Below, piece by piece: positions 47,235 to 62,789 of a stretch of DNA of 64,000 bases. Position 1 is the stretch's first letter, and each line of letters opens with the position of its first letter. A program made the translations under genes and the position numbers. The notes beneath the pieces are model-generated. The model worked only from the letters and a program-made list of their open reading frames with translations. It was not told where the DNA came from and did not search any database. Source of the stretch: Chaunax sp. Z400 (lineage: Eukaryota > Chordata > Actinopteri > Lophiiformes > Chaunacidae); the NCBI GenBank assembly GCA_037577475.1, contig CM075183.1:11472971-11536970 (forward strand). The letters run 5' to 3'.

Positions 47235-50200
47235 TGTTGACATATCACCTCCAGTTGAATTATTATTAGTCAATATTCACTCTGTTTTTTTGTGTGTGTA
47301 CAACAACTAGTGGCTAATGGCTAAGTTGGCGCTCTATGCCTACCTTACACTAAAAGACTTTAAAAGTTTTACACCCACTCACATCTAAAGACAATTTGTC
47401 ATAAGTCACAGTGTTACGATAGGATTTTACAAAGACTTGGGTCACTACAAGTCTACGAGAAGATTTCTTTTGAGATTATCCCATCATGATCCTGGTGCAA
47501 AACTTGCACAAAGAAAAAAAACAAACAGCTGAACAAAGGAACAGAAAAAGAGACCGCTTTTGGCCACAGCTGCCCTCGGGTGTGTGGTGATTTGTACTGA
47601 AATACAGACCATGGCTGAAAGCATGGGGACAGTCATTTCTGTCCACTTCTTTTCCTTCTCCACTCTATGGTGGTACAAAAGGGAGGTCACATTAAACAGA
47701 CGCTCATGTTCACTCCACGTCTCCAGTTTCTGCTCTTTTTCCACCGTTCAAGAGAAACAAGACTTGTTCGTATGCTTGCGCCTCCCAGGAGTCGCCTCCA
47801 TGCTTAGTTATCTACCTGGTTTGCTGCTTCCTGTTTGGTGCCTATTCATTTGTCAATGTTCAAGTGATTGAATGAGCCAAGACTAAAAACTTAGGATTAT
47901 ATCAAACACGTTTGATTTTATTGGAACGTCAGGACGAGAAAAAGTCACCTTCCACTAAACGACCGAGATGACGGGAGCGTGCCGCCAACATTGGAACTCT
48001 TTCTAAGACAGTGAAATCTCTTGAGAAGTTGTTGGATGCTGATCAGGTAGCATACATTATTCTTTTTTTTCTTTTTTTTTTACTGCTGCAGTCGAAATAA
48101 TGCTACTAGAGCGTTAAGAGTGAAAAGGAAAGTTGAGGGCTGATGTGTTAAATCTCCATCCAACACCATAGAGCTGAGGGGAATCGCAGTTCAATCTCCT
48201 CATCTAAAATAAGCATATTCCCCAATGTGTCAAACTATTTCTTTACGTAAAAGAACACTGAGCACAGTGCTCAACGTAATACTCAATTAACCAAGCCTTT
48301 GTTATTATAGAGAACTCATTACAGTGAGGTAATTATGCAGGGTTAGGTTTATTTGACACGGTTTGGAAAAAAAGGGAATCCTCTGTGGGATAGTATCCCA
48401 ACAAATGGGCCGTCCAACCCACTACAGGGAGATGACTTCTTAATAAAAGAAGAAGAAAGAGAGTCATTTTTCTTTTCTAGTGGTATTGATTAGGAGGCAC
48501 TACAAAGGAAGTGAGTTACAGTTTTGGAATGTCTTGAAGATGTCCTAACAAATAAATTGATTTAAGTAACAGGAACACTTAAGATCCAATAAAGACCACA
48601 AACTATGACCTGAGACATCTGAGGCGGCGGACCCAGCAAAAACGATAAGCTTTAAAATGTACAGCTTTGATAGATTGGAGTTTGCGGGTGGTGCTATGAT
48701 TGTGCCGTTCTCTTGTACACGCGTGAACAATTTTCTCCCTCATTAATTACATCAAGTCTCACCAGAGGACAGATTTCGACAAATTCTTCACTCATCCTTT
48801 ATTCTGTGGATCTCGACTTCAAAACTGACACCAGACTTTGATGCTGTTGCCATGAGGGGAGAGAGCTGCTCCACGAACACAGAGCGCACTGCTTATGATT
48901 CCATGTTTTTAACAGCAGGCCTACTGTGTTATCTTTAAATTGCTGTAAGGAGTGTTTGGTGCCACTTGTATGAGAGGCTTCCTCCAATTAACCTGCTGCT
49001 AATCTTCTCTATGAAGGTCGCGTCTCTGCTGTTGGGGACTGAAGTGTGATCAGTGAGTACGGTTTGAGTTGCACTTCATCCGGCGGCAACTAAACATTAT
49101 TGCTTTATGTTTCTGAAGGCTAAGAGTGGATTCGGATTAGACAAGGTTGTGTGAGTGGTTGTGTGCGTGATGTACGGTTTGATGCTTGAGCCTTTTCATA
49201 TTCTACTGTACTCCTGTGGGTTTTATACTCAGTTCTTCTGCATGACCTTATACAGATTGTGTGATTCTGAATGATTCACGAGTTGCAGCAGCGGCGTTAA
49301 AGTGAACAAAAAAAGAAGTTTTCGTGCGACAAAGAGAGATCAAATGTCTCTCATGTTAAATGGTGCCTAAACAAAGCAGCCATACGAGAATGTAAAATGT
49401 ATAATGAGTAAAGACTATTTAGAGTTTTCAGTTTGAAATTTTTTTGACTTTATCCAAAAGACACCTGAAAATCTACCAAAATCACAAGAATGTATGTTTG
49501 AAAAATGAGACTAGATCCAAAAATGCACCCCTGACATTGAGAAAACTGTCTACAATTAGCCATAATTGATTTAAATTTAGCAGTATATCATTAAAACATG
49601 AGTAGTGTATATGACCAACTATAAAGGTCTTCACAATTGAACCCGATCCAGAACAGAGCCATGAACATCCCACCTAACCCCCAGCTAATACACAATATTA
49701 TAAAATTAGAGATCCAAGAAGAAACTGACAGATGGGAGAGATTCAGAGGAAAAAACTGAGGACGTTTTTGCTAAAATGATGTTTTGTAGATTGTTTGGTA
49801 GGGCTTCCCATCGCCACATCTACTAATAACATGGATTTGAACATGTACAAGACAACAGACGAAACATTAACTACATAAACAACCAAGACAAAAACAACAT
49901 TAACCCCAAACAAAGTCATTATGTACAGGGCAGTCAGCAAAATTTGTTATAGTTTAGGTGTGTGTACACTTAAAAAAAGCAGCTTTTAATGTCTACTTTT
50001 CTCTTTTCAGAGCAGACCATGTGAAATCACATTTTTCTGATTATTTTCTGATTCTCACATTTTTCTGACTCAGTTATTTCTCTGATTGCTGCCTCTCATC
50101 TCGTCCGTTTGTGTTTCTATCTCGGTCACTGACTCGAGCCACGATGCTCATTTTTTAAGCACACATTTCATTGGCTTAGTGGCATCATGCGAGATCATTT

Positions 50201-50260
50201 AGAGCGCATGCAATTGCTCTGTGTGGGCTGTTAGTGCAATAACGGCTAGAAAAGGCTGCT
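47235..50260. other. no supported gene
   Basis: A 103-codon plus-strand frame (47560-47871) opposes an 86-codon minus frame; neither has a recognisable motif. Otherwise unremarkable apart from the short repeat piece at 48.2 kb. Confidence 0.5.
48195..48255. mobile_element. short fragment of a common teleost repeat
   Basis: tctcctcatctaaaataagc followed by atattccccaatgtgtcaaa and ctatttctttacgt resembles the end of the same repeat family as 47095-47230. It is only ~60 bp, so the assignment is tentative. Confidence 0.35.
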
Positions 50261-50264
50261 AAAA

Positions 50265-50370
50265 TGTAATTGCTCCATCCATCCATCCATCCATTTAGAG
50301 TCATCGATTCACCTATATTGCATGTTTTCAGACTGTGGGAGGAAGCCAAAGTACCCGAAAGGTTACCGAG
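50265..50370. repeat. CCAT microsatellite plus LINE/SINE-like tail fragment
   Basis: ccatccatccatccatccat is followed ~40 bp later by atgttttcagactgtgggag and gaagccaaagtacccg. The second block resembles a widespread fish retroposon segment. A 161-codon plus-strand frame beginning here has no recognisable domain and is not called as a gene. Confidence 0.45.
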
Positions 50371-51903
50371 GGTGACGCACTTCAGTCATTTTGCTAAACG
50401 TGGGAGGGCGTCCCCCCCCCCTCCCCCTCTCAGATCATCTACTGCTGACAATTACTTGGAGCTGCGGACTCATTCTGGTCTTTCAGGTAAAAGCGTTACA
50501 TGCTATTGTAACCATATTATGTGTAAGATGAACGTGTCCTGTTTTTCTCATTACACACATGGGTGTTCATTTGGTTCCAGAAGCTCACTGCAGGTCTCGC
50601 TTCCCCGAGTTTTCCTCCGGTGGGCTAATCAGCCAGGAAATCACAGTCTTAGGATGGAATCCATCAGAGTTCTGCCACAAAGCTCTACAGCACACTGGGT
50701 TCAACAACGTGAAACAACCTGGATCTGTAGACTAAATATCGGAAATGCAGTGTGAGAGGCTGCAGGAAGGATGAGGTCAAAGCTGTCACATTGATAAAGT
50801 GCAAATATACATATATGTAATAAGTGCAGACGCCAACAAAGAAAGACTTTCCCCACATTATCGTCAGAGGGCTTCCAAAGGTTGACACTATTTGGATCAG
50901 GACAGCTCATTTGTTCTCCCTTTTCCTCGTCAATACATCGAGGCTTTAACACAAATATTGGACGTTTAAAAAGTCAATACATCTCTGTGACTGTGTGTGT
51001 GTGTATTTGTGTTCATGCAGATTTTTGTGTGCTTTTATCTGCAGCAGTTTTGATGTGTTGATTGGAAGCTTTAAGGTGATTCAGAGCGGTTGGTCTCACA
51101 GAAAAGGACAGTGCTGTAGATGAGGTGGACATTAAGTGTGCGTTTGTATGTCTGCCGTCCTGCTGACAGCCTCTGTGGCGGCTCCGGATAGAAAAAGAAC
51201 AGGCCGGACAGAGCTCACTCGGGCTGCTGTCAATCCATTTTTTTGTCATTATTTTTCATCCCCATACTCCTCTCTCTGTCTCTCTCAAAAAGCAGCTGCA
51301 GAGGGATTGTATGTAAGGAAGGTAGAGGAGTGTGATGTAAGGTCGTCAACTCTTTTTTTCTTTTAAACAGTAGAAGCAAAACACGGAGAAACAAACATTG
51401 TTGGATCGCGGCAATGATTTGACTCATGGGGAAAGGATTGGAGCAAAGCCATTGGTTTATAATGTCACCTCCAAGGTCTGAAGCATTCTATATACACAGG
51501 TGCTTTATAGACAATTCACCCAACAGCTATTTCAAGCGTGTGTAAGTGGGTTTTTTTTGTAAAGTGCCAAACTTTTCTGCCTCACAAAAGCAAAAAAAAA
51601 CAAACAACAAAAAACTGAACAAATCATATGGAAATGTACTGTTTCTATGCAGCATTTCAATCTCTAAACATTGTACAGTGTTTTTTTTCTCTCCCTCCCC
51701 AGACTCTATTCACACTTCATAAATTCTAGACTGGGCTGACAATGGAGGAGGATGGGCTGACAGACTGCAAGCTGCAACACAAGACATAAGGAGGGCTGGA
51801 TAAAAGATGAGGAGAGCGCAGAGTCTGTCAGTAAACTTGTTGACAACACGGAGATGTGCGCACACACACATACATCATCACACGATAGATAGAGGAGTGT
51901 ACA

Positions 51904-51921
51904 TGTGTGTGTGTGTGTGTG
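51904..51921. repeat. (TG)n microsatellite
   Basis: About nine TG units; a smaller CA run lies on the same strand near 51860. Confidence 0.85.
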
Positions 51922-52575
51922 CAGGAGTGGGGTGTGGGGGGATTGCAAGCCACCAGAGCGCAAAACTGTAAACAAGAGCTAAAAGCAAATATTTACAGGG
52001 CTTTAATTTGCATTGAGAGCCCCGAGTGTCTGGTTTGGGTCAGCTCGTCTACGGCGAGCCGAGCAACACGTGGCATCGGTGGTAATTAGACAGACAGTGG
52101 TGGATTAATCACAGGCTGACAGCAGACCCTCGCAGCCACAAACAAACACATTCACAAGCCAGACGAAGCCTAATCGCCTCCTCTGGAAGAAAAAAAAAAA
52201 AACAACACATTTTCTTCTCGCGCAAAAAGAGGATGAGCAAACCCAGCGTTTACCTTTCTCGCCCTTATTTTGTCTATTTCTTAAAACACACATTTCTACA
52301 GACTCGCTGCTGCCCGGTCGTCATGCTCTGATTTCTTCTCCCTCTGTCTCCTCTATGAATCACCAGCTCTAAAGCCCCCCACCCCCACCCCATCCCACCT
52401 TCGCCATAGCTCAGTGAGATGTAACAAGTAGGAAGGATATATACGAGTTGGCTGAGAGAGCTGCCATTAAACACATTCCCTTTATCATAAATGTTTTACA
52501 GTCTTCTAAGTAATTCTGACCTTGGATCAGAGAACTGTAGGTTATACCACTGTATGGGAGAAACACAGTTTTACT

Positions 52576-52614
52576 ATCTATCTATCCATGTATGTATCTA
52601 TCTATCTATCTATG
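52576..52614. repeat. (TATC)n microsatellite
   Basis: TATC units with ccatg/tatg interruptions, about nine units in total. Confidence 0.9.
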
Positions 52615-54994
52615 GGACCTCTTCAAACAATAATCGGTTTAAAAGAATGTGTGCTGAAGGCTATACAAAATAATATTCTCCATACCTCTATCGTGCGGTC
52701 GTTATCGGCAGTGATTGGTGGCGGTTGCTTTGGATGGGCGAGCGTCTTATACAGGAAACTAATGGGAAATAAAACAGGACCGTTTGTGGTCCGTTTGACC
52801 GTGTTTGACTGTATTACAGCTTATTTGCTGTGTTAGAGAAAAACAAAAGAGGCTTATCGGAGAACTATTGTCCCTCACTAGCACTTGCTACCTGGCAATA
52901 GTTGGGCATCAACGACAATGGTCCATCAACTGGCCTTCAAGCGGTGCCTGATCATAAGCTTCAAGTTGCAAATATTTAGAAAATACTGTTTGGAACAAAT
53001 TAATTTCTCTGTGCTACTTTCTTGCGTGGCTGAGCTTTGACAGTGGGAGGGTGTCTGCTAACTCTCTCAAACTCTCCCTCTAACTCTCAAGGTGCTGTGA
53101 ACGGAGGACAAGAACTGAAATTGGGGTAAATGGAGGGTCACTTTTTATACTGGGTAACTTGGAAGACTAATGGGGAGGATTTAGCCCAAGGCCACATGAG
53201 ACACGGCTACAGAAACTGGCGACATTGTGTTTGTGAGACGGGGTGAATGGGGTCTTATTGAGAAAATGAATGCTGCTTAAGGGAAACTGACACATAGCAG
53301 TGGCTGAATAGAGGGTATACAAAGGCAAATGGAGGAGGGTGCAGAGACTGCTCTTCAAGTCAATCTGATGAATGTCTGCGGTAGCTTAAAGTTGCTCACT
53401 TGACAAGCAGAAAAGGCACTTTGTTGTTGTTGCACGTTGTTTACAGTCAAGCAGGGACTCGCGACGTGGGACAGATAATAAAAGCCTCCCATTTGAATAC
53501 TGACTTGGAGGATTAGGAAGCCAGGAGAAGTTGTGTGAAGTGACAGAAATCTGTTTATTCCAACAGATGCCATCAAAGCTCGGGAGAACAGAGATATTAA
53601 GACAGATCGATTTAAAGTTTAATCCGTCTTTGTTGAGTAAAATACAGCAAATAAGGAGAACGTAGCTGTTTTCACATTGGCTTCTGCTGCTAATGCCCCT
53701 CCAAAAGCTTTTTTTTATTTTCAAATTAGGTCACTGGTCCAGAAGGTTATTTAAAATTCTAACAAAGACCCAAATGGGTGCAGATATGTTAGACTGAGTT
53801 TGAGATATTTCCATTTAATGACATGTTGCAACCGTGAGAGCCTTGGAGTGTTGTAGGATCTAATCATTAGTGAATCTTAGATTTGTTATCTTAAAGTTAC
53901 TGGTTAGGAGGTTAACATCATGACGGAGAGTAGAGTTCCTATTGGAAATATTAAGATATGCAGGATGGCAGGGCCAACTGAGGACTTAACACTGAAAAAT
54001 GCAGTGAGTCTCAATTGGCTGGTAATGACCAGCAATGATCCTTGAGCCAGAGTGATATACATGGAGATAAATGACGCAGAGAGTGATAGAAAGGGGAAGA
54101 ACATACATTTGGAGGGGTGCCATCCTGATCTACTTGTCCCTGACAGATGGCCAGTCAGACACGAGCAGCTGATGTGTGCGACTTGTCTGCTTAACAAACA
54201 ACAGGGCACGTCACACTGTCTCCTCTCTCACTCATCGTTGTCCTTCTGTCTGCGCCACGTCTGCTTTGGTCAATTTGATTCAATTTGAGCTATATGGGGT
54301 CAAAATTATACAAAAAGATATTTGAAATGTGTGCGTAGAGTTGTGTAATTGTACCTCAATCCGTATGAGCAGAATCAGATTTGTAAAGGTGTGTAAGAAT
54401 AAGTATTCTTAGATATTTATCGTTACGATGACATGTTAGAGGTTTTTTAAATGATGGCCGTACCACAAAGTTAAGTTAGCATGACAGGAAAATGAGTGAA
54501 CAAACTGTCAGGAAACAAACCAGAGACACCACCAGCCTCACCATCCACGTCGTTAGACAAGACAAGACATGGATCGTATCATCCTCGCCCGCAAGACGAT
54601 GGTTTGGGTTGAAAAAGGCGGATGTTGCTCAAAAGATCGGTTCCTGTTTAAAGACAGCTCCACGACCAATTTCTATCATATAAACATGAGAGAGGTAGTG
54701 CAATATGAGAATTTTATAAACACAATTTGAAAGATGCAAAATCCTGTCTAATTACTTTTATCTGGCAAATAATGTTGCAATAAAAATAAAATGGCTCTGT
54801 CAAACCATAGCTACGTAAATTGATGTTAATTGTGTTCTTTCAGACAGTAAATTAGTAAATTAGTATATTAGTCATACCAAATTAGAACCACAAGTTTTCC
54901 TTTCGTATCAAGCAGTAAAAAAAAGTTGTAGCACATGTGATTTAGTTCATTTGTCACCTTGCCTGGGTGGTTGTTTTTCTAAATAACACACCTC

Positions 54995-55215
54995 TGGCCA
55001 TTTGCATACGCATTTACACATCTTAATACAAAATAGAGATTTTTAAATGCATTTACAAATCTCAATATGCACATATAATGTAGATTCTGAATACAAATGT
55101 GCAGATTCAGGCATTATTGACAAATCTCATGCATGCATTTAAGGAATTATTTTACAGATTATATTACAAAGCTGATTACAAACCCGCAAACTGACATACA
55201 TTTACAAACCTCTTC
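54995..55215. repeat. degenerate internally periodic block (ATTTACAAATCT-like units)
   Basis: About seven variants of a TTTACAAATCT unit occur in 200 bp: catttacacatct (55011), catttacaaatctc (55050), attgacaaatctc (55116), ttttacagatt (55150), attacaaagct, gattacaaaccc and catttacaaacctc (55199). Spacing is irregular (roughly 20-60 bp). It looks like an old minisatellite or repeat interior rather than coding DNA. Confidence 0.5.
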
Positions 55216-56725
55216 AGACATTTTGAATAATTCTTCGATAATAATGGCCCCAAAAGAGTAAAAGTCTGCACCGCACTCCAACTAAGGCCAAGGAGAAAGT
55301 GAGGGATGAATATAAAAAGAAGGGGCACAGCGAGAATAATCCATAGATTATAATCTGCATTATTAATAATAAGTCGCAGCAGCTAAACACTCTCGCTCTC
55401 CCACCCAGATCTTCCTCCCGCTTTATCTCACATTTTATTTCTCCCAACCCTCCTCTCCTTCATCATGAACAATGAATATTCATTAAGTGCTTTAATCTAT
55501 AGCTGAGCTCATCTAGAGGAGCTGTTTGTTTACAGCTGGAGGGGAACTAGAGGGGGAAGTTGTGCTCATAAACATACTGTACATGATTAGCACAGTGTAT
55601 ACGTATACCTTGTGTTTATGTATCCCATAGGAACCAATGTGCTTGTTGATGTTTGCATGTGCAGTGCAGTATGTTCTATGTGGTACAAGTCTATGTGGTA
55701 CAAGCCTATATGCTGGTAAGAGCTGCAGATTTTTTTGCATATTTATTTTTGCTTAAATTGTTGTAAAATGTCACAAATCACTTCTTTTTTTTTAGAACCC
55801 AAATACAGTCAAATTACAACAGTAATGTAAACAAGCAAATCCTCAATCCTTTTTTTTTTTCTTAGTGGTGAAATTGTGGCAACAACAAACATAAGACTTG
55901 ATGACATACAGCAGCTATGGTGAGATATTGGAAGTAATGAATAAAATGTCCATTCTCATATGACTCGTATACAGAGTCTTGAAACTCTTACTATTTTTAA
56001 AACAAGTCCATAACAGTCCATTTTGCCAGCTGAAATGACAGCTGTTGCTAGCAGATTTCATTAGCTTTAGCTGTGACGCAAATTAAGCATTAGCTCTATT
56101 ATTTGTTTAAAGGTGGTGTGTCTCCAGCTGACTTGTTTTAAAAGAGGAAACATGTAAGAAAGCCTTAAGTATGCACCATCATGGGGTGGAAGGACTAAGG
56201 CTATCATGTTCCAGACAAAAAAAAAAATTGTTCTCCAATTATTTATTTTTTTCAGTGTTGAGCTGGCTATCCCTGCAGTTGTAATTGCTTTATGATAAAT
56301 TAACATGATAAGACATAATTTAAAATCAGACTATTATTTACCTGTTTGGAGGCTTAGTCTAAATACCTGGTTAGCAAGAAAAAAAAATAGAACAGTAATA
56401 CCTGTATATGAGTGAAAGTACTAAATTAAAGCGCCTCCAGGACTGAATGACAGAATAGGGTCTGTGTGCAGCATCACTTCATCTCCTGCTAGTTTGCTGG
56501 CAAAATGTACGCCTGCACAAAAAGTTTCACTCTTCCGCTGCTCCTCTGTCTTGTCTGCTCTCGCTCAGTTTTCAGCTGATTCCTTCTCCATCTCTAATTC
56601 CATCTCAGACACTTTGTCTTCTCCCTCCTCGCCGTGTCGGTCTTTCTCCTGCTCTTATTACCTGCCTGCCTTCTCCCCACCTTCCTCCCCTGCTTCATCC
56701 CCTCCTCCCCTGCTGCTACTGTACT

Positions 56726-56730
<5 letters not shown>

Positions 56731-56798
<68 letters not shown>
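56731..56798. repeat. (GT)34 microsatellite
   Basis: A 68-bp uninterrupted array following a C/T-rich tract (56590-56720). Confidence 0.97.
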
Positions 56799-56799
<1 letters not shown>

Positions 56800-56850
56800 T
56801 GAGGCATGTTTGAGGTGTCACAGCTGTGTTGCACAGTTGGATATTGAGTG

Positions 56851-56853
<3 letters not shown>

Positions 56854-56884
<31 letters not shown>
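56854..56884. repeat. (TC)n microsatellite
   Basis: About 15 TC units 55 bp after the GT array. Confidence 0.93.
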
Positions 56885-56892
<8 letters not shown>

Positions 56893-57246
56893 CACCCTTT
56901 TCTCTCTCTTACTCTGCATCTGAGGAATCTTTACCCCTCGGCTCCCTGGGAAATAATGAGGTGTCAGTGGAGAGCGGCAGCTTCACCACTGAACACCGAC
57001 TGAAGACCGACCACAGACCAGGGTGTGAGGACGATGAGGCCTGAGAGACTTGTCCCACTCGGTGTTTGGGGAGGGGGCGAGGCAGGTTACCTCACTAGGA
57101 TGTTGTAGTGTGTGCATCTTAGCGTATTGACTCACATTTCTTTTTCTCTGCTTCTCAGTCTGCATGCTGCTCCCCACCTCTGGGATCCACAACATGCTGC
57201 TCCTTTGAACCAACTGGAGCAATTATGTCTAAAGTGTTTTCATGTG

Positions 57247-57248
<2 letters not shown>

Positions 57249-57327
<79 letters not shown>
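57249..57327. repeat. (TG)n microsatellite, 79 bp
   Basis: An uninterrupted TG array about 450 bp from the 56.73-kb array. Confidence 0.97.
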
Positions 57328-57331
<4 letters not shown>

Positions 57332-58384
57332 CACTCGTTAAGCTTCTACATATGCACCCAGAGACACTAGGAAAAAAAAAAACTAGGGTACTTTTTTTTT
57401 GCTTTCATTCTGCAAGCCTCCGTATTGTTGCCTTTCATTCCATTCCTCATTCCTCAGTAAAGCTAAAGAAATAATGAATAACACAGTGCAGCTTGTTTGA
57501 CTCTCTCTCGCAGCCGTGCTATACCTTCAGATGAGTGATTGAAGTGGGGGTAGGAGAAGAACCGCCATAAACTTCCTTTAAAAGATGACACAAATCTAGA
57601 CGCTGAGACTGAAGCCATAAAGCCCTTTCTTCTCTCTCCACTCACCTACTATAACTGTAGCTTCTTTTTTTTGTGCTTTTGTTTCAGGCGGTCTCTTCTG
57701 TTTTGACTTCTCTTTATGCTTCACTCCCTCTTTTCTTTCACCCCTGGGTGCAATTTTCACTGAGAGATATTCTTCGATCAAAACCCATGCATCTTTTTTC
57801 CCCCCCTTAATCCTTTGTGTATTGCGAGTCCCTCATTAGTGCATGTGCAGAAACAGCCGTCTAACTACAGGGAGAGGACAAATCCCCTGCTCATTAACCT
57901 GTAACTGTACTTTCAGGCCAGCAGTAGGCGGTAACATCGACTCTTAAAGTGCGATTCCCATATTCCATTGCATATTTCAAACTGACAACTTAATTCAATC
58001 GCTAAATAATTTGATGTAAATTTTAAGTTAAATCAGTCATACTGCCCTTGGACCATATGCTAGTCTGCTCACTTGTGCCAAATCACAATTGAATTGGGCG
58101 GTCTAAGGGGGATGGCCACCGCTCCCCCAGGGATAGGTTAAATTTCCCCCACAGGGACAATTAAAAAATTTTTTAAAAGATGTCTGAACCAGAGGCTGTA
58201 TTTCCTCTATATACATTTTGCAGTGGTGGTCCGCCATTAAGTCTCAGGAAGTGCAGACATGTAGCACCCAACCTGGAATTTTCTTTTGCTAGAGAAATCG
58301 CAACATAAATGACGGTACATGTACACTGGTACATGTCACATCACACATGTTACACACATGCATACAATGACAGACAGACATCAG

Positions 58385-58745
58385 TCCACACTCAGGGCTA
58401 TTCGGCGAGGTCTACCGCTCAAGGCGGTGATCAGGCTTTTACCAAAGCGGGCCCTTCTGTACCGGCGCCCAGACAGCATAAGGGTGAGGTGGCGATTGAG
58501 CGGGTGTGTGATGTCCTGGGCTGTTGCGGTGGCGATGCATGCTATGGCTTTATGATTTACTTCTGAGAGGTTAGGTGTTTAGGGATTACAGACAGTCTCT
58601 GGTGGCTCCTTGTTTTTAGGGTGTCTGTCATATGCTGGTCAAGTCCGTTGTCCGGCGTGACTCCGAGATATTTGATTGCATCTACCAGCTCCTCTAAGGC
58701 TCTGTAATTAATTACAGTAACCAATAATGATGAGGGGGTGGGCAC
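58385..58745 (-). pseudogene. LINE reverse-transcriptase C-terminal fragment
   Basis: The minus-strand translation contains ALEELVDAIKYLGVTPDN and HQRLSVIPKHL (58700-58560), the post-palm region typical of L2/Rex-type fish LINEs. Further on, in another frame, comes LSGRRYRRARFGKSLITALS (58480-58400), the thumb-like end. The stretch normally between them is shortened and a stop separates the blocks. It is a 5'- and internally truncated relic. Confidence 0.6.
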
Positions 58746-58749
58746 CAGC

Positions 58750-61150
<2,401 letters not shown>

Positions 61151-61153
61151 GTT

Positions 61154-61161
61154 TGTGTGTG

Positions 61162-61223
<62 letters not shown>
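61154..61223. repeat. compound (GT)n-(TA)26 microsatellite
   Basis: GT units to 61170 switch to a 52-bp perfect TA array (61172-61223) that can extrude as a cruciform. Two partial copies of gagacatcgac-like sequence follow. Confidence 0.95.
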
Positions 61224-61227
<4 letters not shown>

Positions 61228-61935
61228 TCGAGAGACATCGACAGATCTTTTTTTAAAGCTTGTGTCTCTTTGTTGCGTTTTCACAGATGTTTTAGGTATC
61301 TCGTCATTATGTGCATTTGAAATGTGACACCAACTCATTCATACTATTCAACTGGGAAACAACACATCATTGATACAGCGAAATGAGCCACTTAGTGTAA
61401 CATTAACCAAGATGACGGGGATTAACATGATGTTCAGAGCTATATGATTAAAGCAGCAGAGCTTTGCAGCGCGGCTAGACTACAGTAGGAGAAGTGATTC
61501 AATTACAATTAAGATGTCGTCGTGTCTTGTGCGCCAGAAGTTTTAAGCGGCGGAAAGAAAGTCGGAGGGAAAAAATACAAAATAAAAAAGTATGAAAATT
61601 CTGTCTTCCAATAGGAGACTATAACGAGTCACTCTGGGATGTCAACTTTTGCCTGAAGACAAAGTAACGCCAAGTTTGGCAAAGGTTAAATAGAAAATCA
61701 TCCAACCTTCAATTAAGACCTTAAACTGCAGCTCATGGTAATTAATGTATGACTAGACTTTAATTAGCAAGAAGACTGCCTAACATTCGTCACTGTCATT
61801 CAGGCTGTCTGCATAGGTGAGTGTGTCACTTTAACTGAGGACACTGCCCAGTGTGCGCCGTGCAACGATGTGTGTTTACGGCATCATGTTTAACCAGGTC
61901 AAAGCTGAGGGAACATGCAGGTCTTCGCTGTGACC

Positions 61936-61937
<2 letters not shown>

Positions 61938-62008
<71 letters not shown>

Positions 62009-62018
62009 TGTGTGTGTG
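61938..62018. repeat. (GT)n microsatellite, 81 bp
   Basis: A GT array with one TTT interruption near its end. Confidence 0.95.
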
Positions 62019-62452
62019 AGATCGCTTCATGGGAAATGCTGGACCAGCGCTGAGAATAATTAACAGAGATGACCCTGTCACCGCAGTGACGGGGCGACCG
62101 CTGCGACTGGGGCGCCTGTCAAATAGGCTGGTCATCACACTCCTCAGGCGGCACCTGATGAGGCGGAGCCTTCACACACGTTCGCACAGACAAAAAAACC
62201 AAACAAACACACACATATAGACCGGCAGGCTGAGGCACATACAGTGGTGTCATGGATTTAATCAACACATGTACCCTCTGTATAAGCTGAACAAACACTC
62301 ACACACAGTGTCAGACCTGTGAAAGTGTCCCCTGTAAGTCTCAAAGGAGAGGCTGGATACACACACATGTACCTGTCTGCTTAGTACTCTTGGTACACGC
62401 TCATTCACACCATGCTGCTACCACAGTATGGACGTGCTCCTATGCAGGCAGA

Positions 62453-62475
62453 CACACACACACACACACACACAA
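62453..62475. repeat. (CA)n microsatellite
   Basis: About 11 units. Confidence 0.9.
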
Positions 62476-62562
62476 AGGCATATGGCAAGAAGCTGGTTGT
62501 TCGTTAGCACCCCTGACATCTCTGACAAATTGACTCCTTTATGTGAGTGGAAGTGTGCGGCA

Positions 62563-62576
62563 GAGTGTGTGTGTGT

Positions 62577-62611
<35 letters not shown>
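62563..62611. repeat. (GT)n joined to homopolymer G35
   Basis: A short GT array (to 62576) runs directly into 35 consecutive G (62577-62611). Length is likely unreliable; a quadruplex candidate. Confidence 0.9.
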
Positions 62612-62612
<1 letters not shown>

Positions 62613-62684
62613 TGGAGGCAGGGAGGCTGGGAGAAGGTGGATCATCTCCTTTACACGGTCCGTAGGAGAGTGATATCATTCTGA

Positions 62685-62724
62685 GACACACACACACACA
62701 CACACAGACACACACACACACACT
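62685..62724. repeat. (CA)n microsatellite
   Basis: Two CA runs separated by a GA step; a 17-A run follows at ~62752. Confidence 0.93.
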
Positions 62725-62789
62725 AATGGCACCTGTAAAATCACCAGCATGCAAAAAAAAAAAAAAAACCTGCATCAAGTAATGATGAG

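Larger units (their letters stand above)
50380..54990. other. no supported gene
   Basis: Open frames of 104-112 codons (52522-52836 plus, 53386-53724 minus) and 101 codons (53904-54209 minus) show no domain and no convincing splice context. The first is driven partly by the TATC array. Confidence 0.5.
55220..58380. other. no gene seen; microsatellite-rich
   Basis: Includes a C/T-rich tract and long GT arrays listed separately. The frames of 112 and 120 codons on the plus strand (56464-56802, 57112-57474) are largely GT-array translation. Confidence 0.55.

Noticed and set aside
50270..50755. Plus-strand 161-codon open frame
   Set aside because: It starts in a CCAT microsatellite and runs through a retroposon-like fragment and a C run; no coherent protein.
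53386..53724. Minus-strand 112-codon frame
   Set aside because: No domain and no splice signals; overlaps another frame on the same strand with equal lack of support.
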